A stretch of 64,000 bases of DNA. It comes from Boesenbergia rotunda (taxonomy: Eukaryota > Streptophyta > Magnoliopsida > Zingiberales > Zingiberaceae). The position numbers were made by a program, and so were the translations under genes. The DNA is taken from positions 1,123,732-1,187,731 of the forward strand of contig JAGFNQ010000279.1 in assembly GCA_024364735.1 (NCBI GenBank), in the 5' to 3' direction. Positions 22,870-34,174 of the stretch are shown piece after piece. The notes under the pieces are model-generated. The model was not told the origin of the DNA. It was given only the letters and a program-made list of their open reading frames with translations, and ran no database searches. Position 1 is the first letter of the stretch, and the number at the start of each line of letters is the position of its first letter.

Positions 22870-23646
22870 TAAAGCTAAACCAGACAGGCCTAAAGCATTC
22901 AATGTATTGCTTAAATTAAATTGTCTTACCATAGTTACTCCCCCTGAATCCTTGAATCTTCTTTATGGGCATTGGTTCTTTTTAGTGTCCCATTCTTTTT
23001 CACTTGAAACATTCAATATGCTCCTTAATTTTTCAGACTTCTGGCGTCGATTTCTCTTTTGCCTCCGATTGTGCGGATCGACTCTTGGGACACTTGCTTT
23101 TGTAGTGTCCTCTTTCATTGCACTCGAAACATGTTATGTGATATTTAAAATTTAAATTCACAATATTACCTTTTGAATCCTTGTTAGATTCTCCCCCTCG
23201 ACCATTGTTGTCTTGGATTTGGACTTGGACTCATCTTCTTACTCGAGTTTAGATTTGTCTACCTCCTCTTTAGTCAGTAATGCAATAAAGTTGCTTTGGT
23301 CCAGTTTTTCTAAGTCGAACTCTGATAATAACTCATACTCGGATTCAGATTCTACTTGATCTTCTAGCTTCGATGGATTCTTGTAAAGCTCGATCAATCA
23401 AGTCCAAAGATCATAAGTATTTTCATACTTTCCTAACATACACATGATTTCATTAGGAAAAACATTAAACAACATTTTTATTACCTTTGTGTTCACCCTA
23501 AGGTTTCGAGATGGCTTTTTCAAAGTTATCAAATCGTCGAAGCTTTCACTTCCTATGAACTATTCCATTGCTCTCCTCTTGTAGTTGAGGTCGTCTTGTT
23601 TGTATGGTGGAGGCTCATAAATGTTTCGCCCTTCTTGAAGAGTCAT
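22870..23646 (-). pseudogene. gag: SIRE-like gag, element B
   Basis: On the minus strand an ATG at 23646 opens MTLQEGRNIYEPPPYKQDDLNY, related to the gag start MALREGF of element D. Capsid residues continue with an in-frame TAG after RRAME and another after YDLW. A Glu/Ser-rich tail leads to a good CCHC knuckle CFECNERGHYKSKC near 23082-23130 and a second degraded knuckle (ECFK, stop, KRMGH) near 22970-23020. Protease and everything downstream are absent, so this is a gag-only remnant. Confidence 0.75.
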
Positions 23647-23792
23647 TGACATTCTTCCAAGAGAATATAAACAAAAGAAGAATTTCCAAGACTTTGTCTT
23701 GGATTTAGTAGTGCGTTATGAAGAAGAATATTAACGAAAAGAAAGATTAAGAAAATACGTAGAAAGGCCGTTAGGTCTTGTTATAATGACCT

Positions 23793-23807
23793 TACTCTAA
23801 TATCAAT
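23793..23807 (-). promoter_or_regulatory. degenerate PBS, element B
   Basis: The minus strand reads attgatattagagta directly after the LTR end CGATGCTACA. It matches the tRNA-Met-type PBS tggtatcagagc imperfectly, in the right place between LTR and gag. Confidence 0.6.
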
Positions 23808-24603
23808 TGTAGCATCGATGGAAATCCAGAGAAGGGGTGAATCTCTATCGTTCGAAAATCTTCTTTTCCAAAGCGTAAACACAAAGTAGAGTAAGCAGCA
23901 GAAATTAAATGACTCATTTTCTTTTACTTGGTTCGGAGCCTTTGACGACTCATACTCCAAGGCTCATAGTCCTTGATTGCTCTCGATGGGCAATCACTAT
24001 AATCCTTTCTCCAAAAATCTTTCAGAGAAAGTAATATTGTAAAAATGTAAGGGAAGTTGATAACAACCTACTAACCCCCTTTTAATATGCAAGTACAATA
24101 TGTAAGAAAATGAGTATACCGACAAGTAGAGTAAGATCTTGAGCGCAGTGTGTCAGAAAGTTTCTTGGCATTATAGCAGTAGATCGTGAGTAGTTTATCG
24201 ACGCGGGAAGAGAGTAGAGCGAGTGGAAAAAGATTACTATATGCATTGGTCTCGAGCTCCTTAAATAAGGCATGTTCAGTCGACTGAAAACTCGTTCGGT
24301 TAACCGATCCTTTCGGTTGACTTAACCACCTGTTTGGTCGACTGATCGCTGCACCATATCTTTTTTGCTCTGCTCGACTGTGCTTGGCTATCTCTACATT
24401 AATTGTGTTCGATCAACTGATCCCATAATTAGTAGACTGAAAAGACTTCCATTTGAGAATGTTGTGCTTACCAAATATGGTTCAGTCGACCGATCTCAAT
24501 GATCAGTCGACTAATCCCTCTGAATATACTTAATATGGTGCAGTCTGCTTGGTTGGGTCAACTGATCCAATCGTTCAGTCAACCAAACCCTTGGTTAACG
24601 TCC
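23808..24603 (-). mobile_element. 5' LTR of SIRE-like element B, cut by element C
   Basis: Left end TGTAGCATCG is followed by the ggggtgaat and tacttggttcggagcc blocks shared with other SIRE-like LTRs here. The right (5') end is lost because element C begins at 24604. Repeated words around cagtcgactga and ttcggt(t/c)gac occupy 24285-24600. A TATA-like tatttaag lies on the minus strand near 24262. Confidence 0.6.
24285..24600. repeat. array of gtcgac-containing words
   Basis: About ten occurrences of (c/t)agtcgac(t/c)ga or close variants such as ggtcgactgatc and agtcgaccgatc. The core gtcgac is self-complementary. This is the counterpart in LTR B of the hairpin arrays in LTR D. Confidence 0.6.
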
Positions 24604-25809
24604 TGTGGGATAGTTTAGAATCGATAGAGGGGGGGGTCAATATAGATAAAAATAAATTCGGATAAGTAAGAGTAATGCGCAACGAAAAATACAACAATGC
24701 TAACTCTTGTTTTTACTTGGTTCGGAGTATGTAACAGCTCCTACTCCAAGGCTCACGGTCCTTGACCGTTTTCATTGGGCAATTCTATATTTCGAAAAAG
24801 GTATTACAAGATTTTAATTTACGAATACAGAATTGAAAGCAACTTGAAATTATACCGACGACTGGAAAGAAATATGAAGCACAGAGCAGTGGGTCGTCGA
24901 TCATGAGCGTTGTTGACGCTTGGAACTCGAGCACGGAGGAAATGAACTGAGTGTTTGACAGCTTGAGTTGAGAGAAATCTAGTCCTGGAAGCAGGAGGTG
25001 AACCCCCTTTTATACTAGTGTCCAGGGCTCCTGTGTTGCTATGAGGCGCTTGCCACGTCAGCCAGTTTAGGCGCAAACTTATCCATAGACTCAACCAACG
25101 TCTATCCCCCATCCAGGGCGCCTGGGACGTCTAGGGCGCCTGACTGCTCACGGGCACCTCACATGCTGATGTGGCAACCTGCCAGCTCAACTTCGCAGCC
25201 ACAGGAAGAAACCCCATCCGGGCCGCTTGTATCAACACATGTGCCTATTTTCTCGGGCGCCTGAGCCCTCTCAGGCGCCTGGGATGCAGAAACTTGAACC
25301 TCTTGCTCCTGCAATCAGGGTTAGTTCCATAACAGCAGTAATAATAAAATCAAGTATAAATAACTGCCTGCGCTGTCTTGGTTCTGACTCTGGGTTTCCA
25401 CATGGAACCCTAGGTCGAACCGACGCCTACTGTTCCCTCTTCTAGGGAATGCATCCTCACCTATTCAACTCTGGAGAAGTTATCTTTCGCCAACCGACTC
25501 CTCCGGTTGGACTTTTTCTCGGCTTTCGAGACAGCCGGATCTCAAGACGTTCGTTCCTCGACCCGTCTCTACTTCTGTCTGCAGCTTCCGCTCGGCTAAG
25601 ACCTCTGCCCGATCTTCTAGATCAGGACTTCGGTGTCCAGTCCACTACCAGAACTTATTACTCAACCCTGCAGGTTAAGACTTCGTGCCCAACTTACCTA
25701 GGACTTTCCTGTACACTTAACAGATTTATTAGATAACACCTTAACCTTAACTTTGAACCCTTTTCCATTATCAAAAATTAGGTTCGATCTGGTGCTTCCG
25801 GCACCAATA
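24604..25809 (-). mobile_element. 3' LTR of element C (~1.2 kb)
   Basis: Plus strand runs TGTGGGATAG ... GGCACCAATA next to the polypurine tract, so the minus strand starts TATTGGTGCC (a mutated TG). It shares block order with solo LTR F (59503-60854): cccctctatcg near the 3' end, tacttggttcggag, and gggcgcctg words at 25020-25290. A minus-strand TATA (tataaaag) is at about 25007-25014. Confidence 0.78.
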
Positions 25810-25825
25810 ATCTCCCCCTTTTTGA
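25810..25825 (-). promoter_or_regulatory. polypurine tract of element C
   Basis: The minus strand reads aaaaaggggga then gat directly before the LTR start. Element D has the same aaaaaggggg-agat arrangement at 55531-55544. Confidence 0.8.
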
Positions 25826-26990
25826 TCTATGACAACCTAGTTCAAAAGCATGCATAAAGCATGCTTTTCAAAATTGACATATTTCCCCTCTTTCCCCTTT
25901 AAAAATTATTTTTGAAAAGCATGCATAAAGCTCCCCCTTGATTAATGATTCTCCCCCTGAAGCTTTCAAAAACATGTAATTTTTCAAAAAAACCTTTTGA
26001 TTGAGGATACCCTTTTTGAGGAAAAGGTTAGAGTTTTTTTTTAAAAGGGAGATTTTAATGTTGAAGTCTTTTTAAAAATGAGAAAAGCGACAGAAAGTTT
26101 TTAGACTTTATTTTTAAAACAACACCTTTTTTTTTAAAAAAATATCCCTTTTGCAGAAATATAAATTAGCTTTTGAAAAGGAAATTTTTCAGCTACTTTT
26201 GGAAACTGTCTCTTGAAGAACTTTTGAAGTTGAAAAAATTAAGACAGCTTTTGAGAAAAATTTGAAAAAAATTAACTTTACACTTAAAAAAAAAATTTAA
26301 CTTTACTTTTCCTTTTCTTGCTCTCCCCTTTTGCCATATATCAAAAAACATATTTAAAGAAAAAATAGTATATCAAACTCAGTTTATTTTGCAGAACTAA
26401 ATTTTGAACGCATATGAGCTAAATTGAACCAATCTTAGTGAGTCCAAGCAAAAAAAAAAAAACCAAACAAACTAAATTGAACTCGTTCGGTCCCTGTCTA
26501 ACCCAGTTAGCTACTTACTAACTATTATATAATAGCAGCTTTCACTAGGGTTAGTCAAGGTAAGTGGTCTGATCAAGTTAGATTTTCTAAGCTTGAACAC
26601 TTAGCATGATTGATGTTTAAATGTATTTATCGTCCCAACTGCTCTTGATGCACTGACTTAAAGCATCTTGAGTCAAAGCATAGACCTAAGTATCCCAACC
26701 CAGTCTAGCTTATCAATCAAAGTGTCCTAGCTTCTAGATCTATAGGAGCATACAATTCTAGGGTTGAGTCCTAAGCTAAGTTCATTGCGTAGAAAAAACC
26801 TTAGTTTTGAAGGGGGGTAATTTCACTTTTTTTAAAAAAACATTAGGTCACAAAAAACTATTTTTGAAATAAAAACTAAGTTTAGAAAATAGTTTTTGAA
26901 AAAGTGTTGCAAAAAAAAAGTAAGTATCAATCCTATTCTACTAAGCACATCCCTAACTGCCTTCTTAGTAAGCTAAACTTAGACTCAGGT
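25826..26990. other. 3' non-coding part of element C
   Basis: AT-rich with long a and t runs, no coding potential on either strand. Unlike element D, no third ORF is recognisable between RNase H and the LTR. Confidence 0.5.
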
Positions 26991-26999
26991 AAGGTTTGG

Positions 27000-28500
27000 T
27001 AAAAATGTTAGCTAGATTAGATTTTGAGTCCACATGTGTAAGTACGATTTTGCCCCTGGTTACGTGATCCCTAACAGAATGATATTTTACTTCAATGTGT
27101 TTGGTTCGGGAGTGATGAATAGGGTTTTTGTAAGATTGATTGAGCTTATGTTGTCAATGAATACTTTAGTTTGGGCATAGTCTAGCTCGAAATCCTTAAG
27201 GGTGTGCATCATTCATAACAGTTGTGCTACACACTCTCCTAGGGCAATATATTCTACTTCAGTTGTCGATAAGGCAACACAGTGTTGTTTTCTGCTGTAC
27301 CAGCTGACTAGACTGTGTCCTAGTAATTGACAACTCCCACTTGTACTTTCTCTATCTAGTTTACACCTGGCATAGTCTGAGTCAGAGTATCCTGATAATT
27401 CAAAGTTGGAGGTCCTAGGATACCAAATACCTACATTTAGGGTACCATTTATGTACCTAAGGATTCTTTTTACGGAAGCTAGGTGAGACTCCTTAGCACA
27501 GGTTTGGTATCTCGCACACATTACCACTGCAAATAGGATATCAGGTCTACTAGCAGTTAGGTATAGCAAACTACCTATCATACTCCTATATTGTTTTAAA
27601 TCAACTTACTTACCTTCAGGGTCATTGTTTATTTTTTGCATTTGTGGCCATGGGAGTACCTAAATCCTTAGAGTTTTCCATTTTGAATTTTTTGATTAAT
27701 TCTTTTGCATATTTTGACTGATGAATATAGTTACCATCCCTGGTTTATTTTATTTGGAGACCTAGGAAAAAGGTCAGTTCACCTATTAGGCTTATTTCAA
27801 ATTCACTTTCCATAATCTTATCAAAATCTTTTAAAAAGTTAGTATTAGTTGACCCAAAAATTATGTCATCTACGTAGATTTGGGCTATAAAAATGTCTTT
27901 TTCTAAGGTTTTGACAAACAGGGTTGAGTCAATTAGACCTTGGTTAAATCTCTTAGAAATCAGGTAGGTGGTTAGTCTTTCATACCAGGCCCTAGGTGCT
28001 CGTTTTAACCCATAAAGGGCTTTCTTAAGATTGAACACATGCTAGGTCGAAGTCTTCAAATCCTGAGGGTTGCCCTACATACACTTCCTCTTTTATGAAT
28101 CCATCAAGGAAGGCAAACTTGATATCCATTTGGTATAATTTAAAGCCTCTATGGGTTGCAAAAGCTAGTAACATCCTGATTGATTCAAGTCTAGCTACGG
28201 GGGCATAAGTTTCATCATAATCCAACCCTTCAACTTGACTAAAACCTTTAGCTACTAAGTGAACTTTGTTTCTCATAACTCTCATCTTGATTATTTAGCT
28301 TGTTTCTAAATACCCACTTAGTGTCTACAACTGACTTACATTCTGGTTTAGGTACTAAGTCTCAGACTTGGTTTCTCTCAAATTGGGCTAGTTCTTCTTG
28401 CATCGTAATGATCCAATCTGGGTCAGGTAGGACTTCTTCTATAGTCATAGGTTCTATTTTTGAAATTAGTACAATTTGACTAAGATTTCTGTAGGAAGAC
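27000..28500 (-). pseudogene. reverse transcriptase and RNase H, element C
   Basis: Minus-strand pieces in order: MQEELAQFERNQVW, KVHLVAKGFSQVEGLDYDETYAPVARLESIRML, YQMDIKFAFLDGFIKEEVYV (motif A Asp present), then after a frame change at about 28030 FNLKKALYGLKRAPRAWYERL, IAQIYVDDIIFGS (YVDD present) and ELTFFLGLQIK. RNase H follows: SLLYLTASRPDILFAV, YSDSDYARCKLDRESTSG, CVALSTTEVEYIAL. Close to element D at protein level (SIRE type). Frame changes at about 28030 and 27740 and stops make it a pseudogene. Confidence 0.88.
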
Positions 28501-29200
28501 ATTGTTTTAACCCCTAAGGTTGGATCACCCAAGATTTGGTCAGATGGATGATTTAGTCTGGGTTTCTTAGTTCTCCTAGAACTAGGTTTAGCCTCAGGTC
28601 CAGCTGGTAGGTTTGGTTTAGGGATCGGTTCAACAACTTGGGTTGGCTCAGCTATTGGTTTCCGCTTAGTGACTTGGCTCCATGAGAGTCAAATAGGTCT
28701 AGGTGTAGGAGCTCAAGTGTGGATTGGGTTAAGTCTGGTTGAGTTAATTTGTGTGTTGACTTGGTTTGTTTACCTTGTTGTCATTGATTACAGATGGTAT
28801 TTTCAAAGTTTTTAATTTTTGGTATCCCTTTAACTAGTCCAAGTTGACTTAGTTTTGAAATTAACATTGCATGGGTGTGATGGTCAAGTCTTCTATGCCA
28901 TAAATTGATTTTTTCTAGTTGAGTTATAAAACATTTAGGTGTTACGGGTAGGTTAATCGCATAGACATTGTTCTTTCTATTACCTTTAAGTGTAATTTCT
29001 GGGTCTTGTAGATTCCTAATTAGGCAGTCAGAGTTGGTAAAGGTAACTATATAACCAGTATCACACAGTTGGCTAATGCTAAGTAGATTAAATTTAAAGT
29101 TATCAACTAGCAACACCTTTTTGATAATGAAATCAGAGTTTAGTTCAATATTACCTGACCCAGTTACCTTAAATATGCATTGTTGCCAAATGCCACTGAG
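28501..29200 (-). pseudogene. pre-integrase joined to post-integrase linker; integrase core missing
   Basis: Minus strand from 29200: FKVTGSGNIELNSDFIIKKVLLVDNFKFNLLSISQLCD, then NLWHRRLDHHTHAML and CNQ at 28785 (GAG_pre-integrase). The next residues are the Pro/Ser-rich linker that normally follows the integrase (PTPRPI..., KPSSRRTKKPRL, DQILGD), running directly into the RT. The roughly 300-residue D,D-35-E core is absent. In element D the same order includes the full integrase at 49414-50490. Confidence 0.78.
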
Positions 29201-29716
29201 CCTAGGTCTTTGAACTTTTTTTAAAACCAAAAATAGAGATTATATTATTCTTGAAAGGAAAATCCATATTAGAAGGGGAAGAAGACCTGACCTTCTAATA
29301 TAGAATTAAGCGACTCAAAATGATTTACAAGTAAATCAAGAAAAAGAACTATGACACCGACCGACTATATGCATCTATACAATTATCAGCCAGTTCTGTA
29401 TTGTTTTAAAGCTAAAGTTAGGACCTCTCTCCCGCAACATCACTTTTCTCTTGCTTCCTAGCATCCATCGAATGACCCTCAAAAAGTAGCATCAGCACCT
29501 CCAGTCTTCTGAATCCCAGGATCTCTAAACCTCTGCATTATTACTCAAAAACCTCCGCTGCTTCCATGTACCAACCTTCTCAATGATGACTCATCAAAGT
29601 TCCTCCCCATCTGGATGGATAAGAAGCCACAAATCTCCATTATAGTTGCAAAATCCTTAGTAGCATCCTCTCCTGGCACACCCGATGTTCACTTTAAGCA
29701 AGTGACCAGCCAGAAA

Positions 29717-29892
29717 CGGATTTGATGTGTCTTTACCGTAGTCGTTATTACGGACTAGATAGACCTATGGTGGATCTATTCACCCTTTTAGGCTTTTTGG
29801 CAAAACCTCAGCCATCAACGGATTTGGGGTGTCTTTACCGTAGGCGTTTGCTACGGACTAGATGAATCGCAATTGGTGGATTCATTCACCAT
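29717..29892. repeat. duplicated ~72 bp block in LINE 3' region
   Basis: The block cggatttg...gtctttaccgtag...acggactagat...ggtgga(t)...ttcacc occurs at 29717-29788 and again at 29819-29890 with scattered changes. Confidence 0.75.
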
Positions 29893-31110
29893 CTCTATCT
29901 ATTAGTCTTTCCGATCCTCCATATTCGTAATGTAGGGAAATCCAGCAAAGCATCTCATACGCAATAATAGATAAACTGTAAAGTCACGAACTCATGCTTC
30001 CTCTACAGTTGGAACTTTCGCATCCCCTGCAAATAAATTCTAGGTTCTGAAATTCTTTCCTCAAACTGCCAGCCCAGCCAAAGGGAATTCTAGTTAAGCC
30101 AACTGATCAGATCAGCTCGAAATATTAGCAAAAGCAGGGCAATCCACTACAATAAATACATTTGGTTCCTGAAATTTTCCAGCAACTAGACAGTCCAATC
30201 CAGATGAATTGCCTTTATCTTTTCAATCTTTCCGCACATTTCCAAAATCCCAACTGACTAAACAGCCCCATAGCATCTCAACAGGAGCAATGTAAAGTGT
30301 TCTGCCATACAGCCTCTCCAGACTTCCGATAACCACTGGCCTTCAACGAAAATGTGTCAGTTTCAGACATTTCTACACTACTCCTTTTGCTTTCCTGACA
30401 CGAAACTCCATTCATTCTCCGATTTTCAGTTCACACTCTGATTATCCTCCATTCATTCTTCGATCTTTGATCGAAGACAACAGCAAGCGTGTGCCAGGAT
30501 TTGCCAAAAATTTGGCACATTTGGCACGTATAGACCAACCTGTTGACTTCCGAACTCCCATTTCCTTGCACAAAGATTTGATTGTCCGAAGCAATTCAGT
30601 GAGTTCCATGTACCAACTAATAACAAACCATCCACCAGAAAACAGAAAATTGAATTATACTCCAATGAATCCTTTCAGAAACCTGTTGTAGCCTTTTCTT
30701 ACGCACAGTCCCATCCTTGAGAGAGAAGTGGACAATAGAAAATAAAATGACTGGAAGTAAGTGGAAGTATTGCAGTCTCCAAATGGGCACTGAAAATTCT
30801 CTCAAAAAAGACTTTCTCAGTATCAAAACACAGATGATTTTCATCTTTAGCACACTTCTTAACTGACGGAAATATACTAAGTTTCCGGGCAGAGAAGAAG
30901 GAACCAAAACTGTCAGCATGGGAACGTTAGCAAATTACTGTTACCATCAGCACCCAAGAGAACATGATTCCTTGGCACATCATATGAGCATTCATAAACT
31001 TTACAATCTAAACCCCAGGAAGGCCAATCGTTCACTAAGGACAGTGTCCAGCCAAAACCAAATACTTGGAGTGTTAGGAGACCAAACCTTGGCTCGAAAT
31101 CTGAAGTTGG

Positions 31111-33374
31111 TGTTGGGACCGGGTGTATGTTGACAAGGATACGGGTTCGTAAAATTTTAAATTTTTACGTGCATCGGAAGAATTAGCATAAAATAATTTC
31201 TCAAATTATTTTAACCATGTATCTAGCATGCAACCTTAAGATGTGTGGACATGATCATAAATTAAAACTTTGCGGAAAAGTAAACTAATTTACTTTGTAC
31301 CTCGCGTAACTCGAAGAAAGGGACGAGATCCAACCGTAGCGTCCCTTGGAAGCTCCGCCTCTATTCGCGTCCACGCCGAGTTCTCTTCGGGATGACTTCG
31401 CAAAGTCACGAGTTTTGTGCCGACGAGAACTACTAGATTCTCTAAAGGCACAACTAGAAGATCAAGAGAGAAGATAGGAAACTAACCACCAAGTAACGGA
31501 ATCAAAATTCCGGGAAAGGAAGGAAGGAGTCGCGATCCGCTTCTTCTTCTTCTTCGGCACGAACTTGGTGGAGGAAACTCACGGGCACCCTAGGTGCTTG
31601 CGCCGACCCTAGGGGAGGAGAGAGAGCCGGCCCTAGAGAGAGAAAGGGCGCCGGCCCTAGAGAGAGAGAGAGAGTTAGAGAGAGAGGGAGAGAGTTAATC
31701 TCTTGATCAATCTATTAAGGAAATCAAGCCTAGCCTTGGTTCCTTTACATAGTAGCCTCTCCCTTGCCAAGTCTCCCCTTTAACGGAATTTTTCATAAGA
31801 AATTTATCCTATAAATTTTCTTTATGAATTATTCCGTTTAAACCAAGTTTTATTATAACTAATTTTATAATAAAACAAATACATCTCTCCTTTTATTATG
31901 GAATAAATTTTACAAGAAATTTATAAATTTTCTTATTATGGAAAAATCAATTCATAATTGATTTTATAAAATTAAAATAAACCATTCCATGGATCATTTT
32001 AATTTCCATAAAAAGAATAAATTTCTATAAATTTCTTTATATAAATTTTTTTATACAAATTTATTTATCCATAATTTATAAAACAAATCGCGTTAGATTT
32101 ATTTTATTAATTAAACCAATTAAATTGGTTTCTCCCCAATGATGTGGCCGGCCAAACCAAAGGGGGTTGGCACCCTCTTTGGCCGGCCAAACCGAGCCGA
32201 ACCGATCGCGAATTAAACTCATTTAATTCGCCCAATAAGCCTTCAAAAGACTTAGCCATTTTTAGCTTCCGTTGCGCCTCTGATTAACTCAGATTCGACT
32301 TATTTCTCTTGATCGGAAAATCTAATTTTCAACTCGTTTTAAATCCCTCGGATTACTCGTAGTGCGTGTGACTAAATAGACTTTCGATTTATGTTGGCCG
32401 TCTATAATCAACTAATTATAGAACGATCATGAGTGGCACCTAGTAGTACATCATGACCCCCAATTAATCGAAAGATCAACGGTTGACCACAGAAGTAATT
32501 CTGAAACCCTTCAGCAGCTCTAATGAATCGTGCCCCATTCCCTTCACCATCTTATACCCACTTGGTTCAGGACATGGTCTGTGTGTGTCAGTCCCCACTA
32601 GGCTGACTACGTCACACCTAGCCCAAGTAGTGTCTTTCTCGTCCTTTGGATTTCTAATTACTCTCATGTATTTAAGAGACTCATACTCTAAACATGACAT
32701 GCTCTGGCCAGAGGCTTTGAGTAACAATCCGATGATAGGCCTGGGTATACATCTCCTCGCAAGGAGTGGTGAATCCTTTGTAGGCTGTTCAAACATCTTC
32801 GGGCACTTCGGCTTATACCCAATCATCCTGGGTCCACACCTCCTTGGAGATGCTTGCTTAAGATGTTAAAGTATAAGTCTCCATGACCAAGATGACTTGA
32901 ACACCGCAAGTCAAAGGAACATCGCGCTTAAGCTGCAGTAAGAACTTCATTGACATATCTATATAGATTACCATATGAAGTTTTATAGCTAGTCACTCCA
33001 ATGAACTAGTTCCCTTAACTAGCATCCATGTTTATCTCCGGACATCCCAATGTCACCAGCCAGTGAGAATCAGCTGATTAGAGAATAACCCATGTTAGTC
33101 TCAACAGAATTGATAGTGTTCATTTTTATCAATTCATCGACTAGGGATATTTTCAATACTTCATAATTGCACATGTAGAGATAATCACTAGTTGTGATCT
33201 CATCACAAATTCTCTTATGCTGTGAATTGTATTGCGGACATTCAGTAGATGAGTTTAAGATCCCAATTAAATACACAAACATGTATACTCAAATAGTAAA
33301 TTTTTCATTTATTAAAATAAATGTTTACAATCATAAGGCTATTGCCTTAGGACACTTCTCTCATATCACTAACA
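31111..33374 (-). mobile_element. solo LTR (~2.26 kb, probably copia)
   Basis: Plus strand runs TGTTGGGACC ... CACTAACA, flanked by a perfect 5-bp TSD gttgg (31106-31110 and 33375-33379). Orientation minus is inferred because the minus strand starts TGTTAGTGATATGAG and has an AG microsatellite and GC-rich block toward its 3' part as in other transcribed LTRs. No internal sequence remains. The lineage is not settled. Open frames at 32476-32869 are within the LTR and have no recognised similarity. Confidence 0.85.
31659..31694. repeat. (AG)n microsatellite in solo LTR
   Basis: A run of agagag broken by single t and g bases, following two copies of the word gccggccctagagag at 31627-31660. Confidence 0.85.
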
Positions 33375-33659
33375 GTTGGCAGTAAAATCAGAGTAAAATC
33401 CTTTCCTACCATTTTATTTTGAAGCAACATAAGAGGGATTTCCCACTATCAGAGCTTTCATGCAATATCAGTAAAAAATATGCAATCATAAGGAGAGTGC
33501 CAATCTGCTTTACAGGAGTGTCCCCAGCTTGTATCAAAGTCCAAAACCAGCCATCATATCTATCAATTTTAACCATCATCATGTGAACTATTAGCATCCT
33601 TGCGTATGCAGGCCAAAACATCATTCTTAAGGGTCTTTTCATCACATATGGATGCTAAG

Positions 33660-34154
33660 CTATTCTCCGATCCCTCTAATGTAAGGAAGTCCCAATTTAT
33701 CCACCTTGCAAATGCCATACAAGGTCTTATCAATGTCATGCCTTAGCAACACTTTGTCCTCTCTAAACTTGAAAGCTTGGTTGGCCAAATAATCTGCAGC
33801 CGCATTCGCCTCTCGGTACACATGTGAACATTCCACTCGATACTTCATGATTAACATTCTGATTTTTAAAACGAGTTTCCTATATTCCCAACCAACTGCC
33901 GAGGACTGTATGATCTTCAGCGCAGTCATAGAATCTGATTCTAACCAAACTGGCATGTAATTATGAACTACACATAACTCCAAACCAGCTAGTATTGCCG
34001 TCAGTTCTGCAGTTACATTGGAGCTCACACCCAATGTGCCATATTTTGCCACGAGAAACTGGCCTGTATGATCTCTAATAATCACCCCGTACGAGGACTC
34101 CCCTGGGTTTCCTCTTGAGCATCCATCCGTATTTAGTTTGAAGCCTCCAGCCAC
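33660..34154 (-). CDS. LINE RNase H domain protein fragment, open reading frame intact
   Basis: The 164-codon frame on the minus strand contains a complete RVT_3-type RNase H: FKLNTDGCSRGNPG (first catalytic Asp), YGVIIRDHTGQF, TAELTAILAGLEL (Glu), VWLESDSMTALKII (Asp) and a closing YREANAAADYLANQA (Asp). This is the usual C-terminal domain of plant L1 ORF2 proteins; stand-alone host RNase H-like proteins share it. The frame starts only 3 bases from the LINE insertion boundary, so the Met is fortuitous and the protein is the truncated tail of ORF2. No stops interrupt it, which suggests that the insertion is fairly recent. Confidence 0.85.
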   Translation of the reverse strand: MAGGFKLNTDGCSRGNPGESSYGVIIRDHTGQFLVAKYGTLGVSSNVTAELTAILAGLELCVVHNYMPVWLESDSMTALKIIQSSAVGWEYRKLVLKIRMLIMKYRVECSHVYREANAAADYLANQAFKFREDKVLLRHDIDKTLYGICKVDKLGLPYIRGIGE

Positions 34155-34174
34155 CGGCCTAGGTCTTTGAACTT

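Larger units (their letters stand above)
29218..34157 (-). mobile_element. L1-type LINE, 5'-truncated, with 17-bp target site duplication
   Basis: The insert is flanked by identical 17-bp copies of cctaggtctttgaactt (29201-29217 and 34158-34174), the length expected for target-primed insertion. The minus strand begins with an RNase H domain ORF and continues with a long 3' untranslated region to a short a-rich end (t run at 29218). The LINE is cut at its 5' side so that only the RNase H domain and 3' UTR remain. A solo LTR sits inside the 3' UTR at 31111-33374; without it the LINE piece is about 2.7 kb. Confidence 0.85.

Noticed and set aside
32476..32869. Overlapping open frames of about 120 codons on both strands
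   Set aside because: They lie inside a solo LTR and show no recognisable domain.
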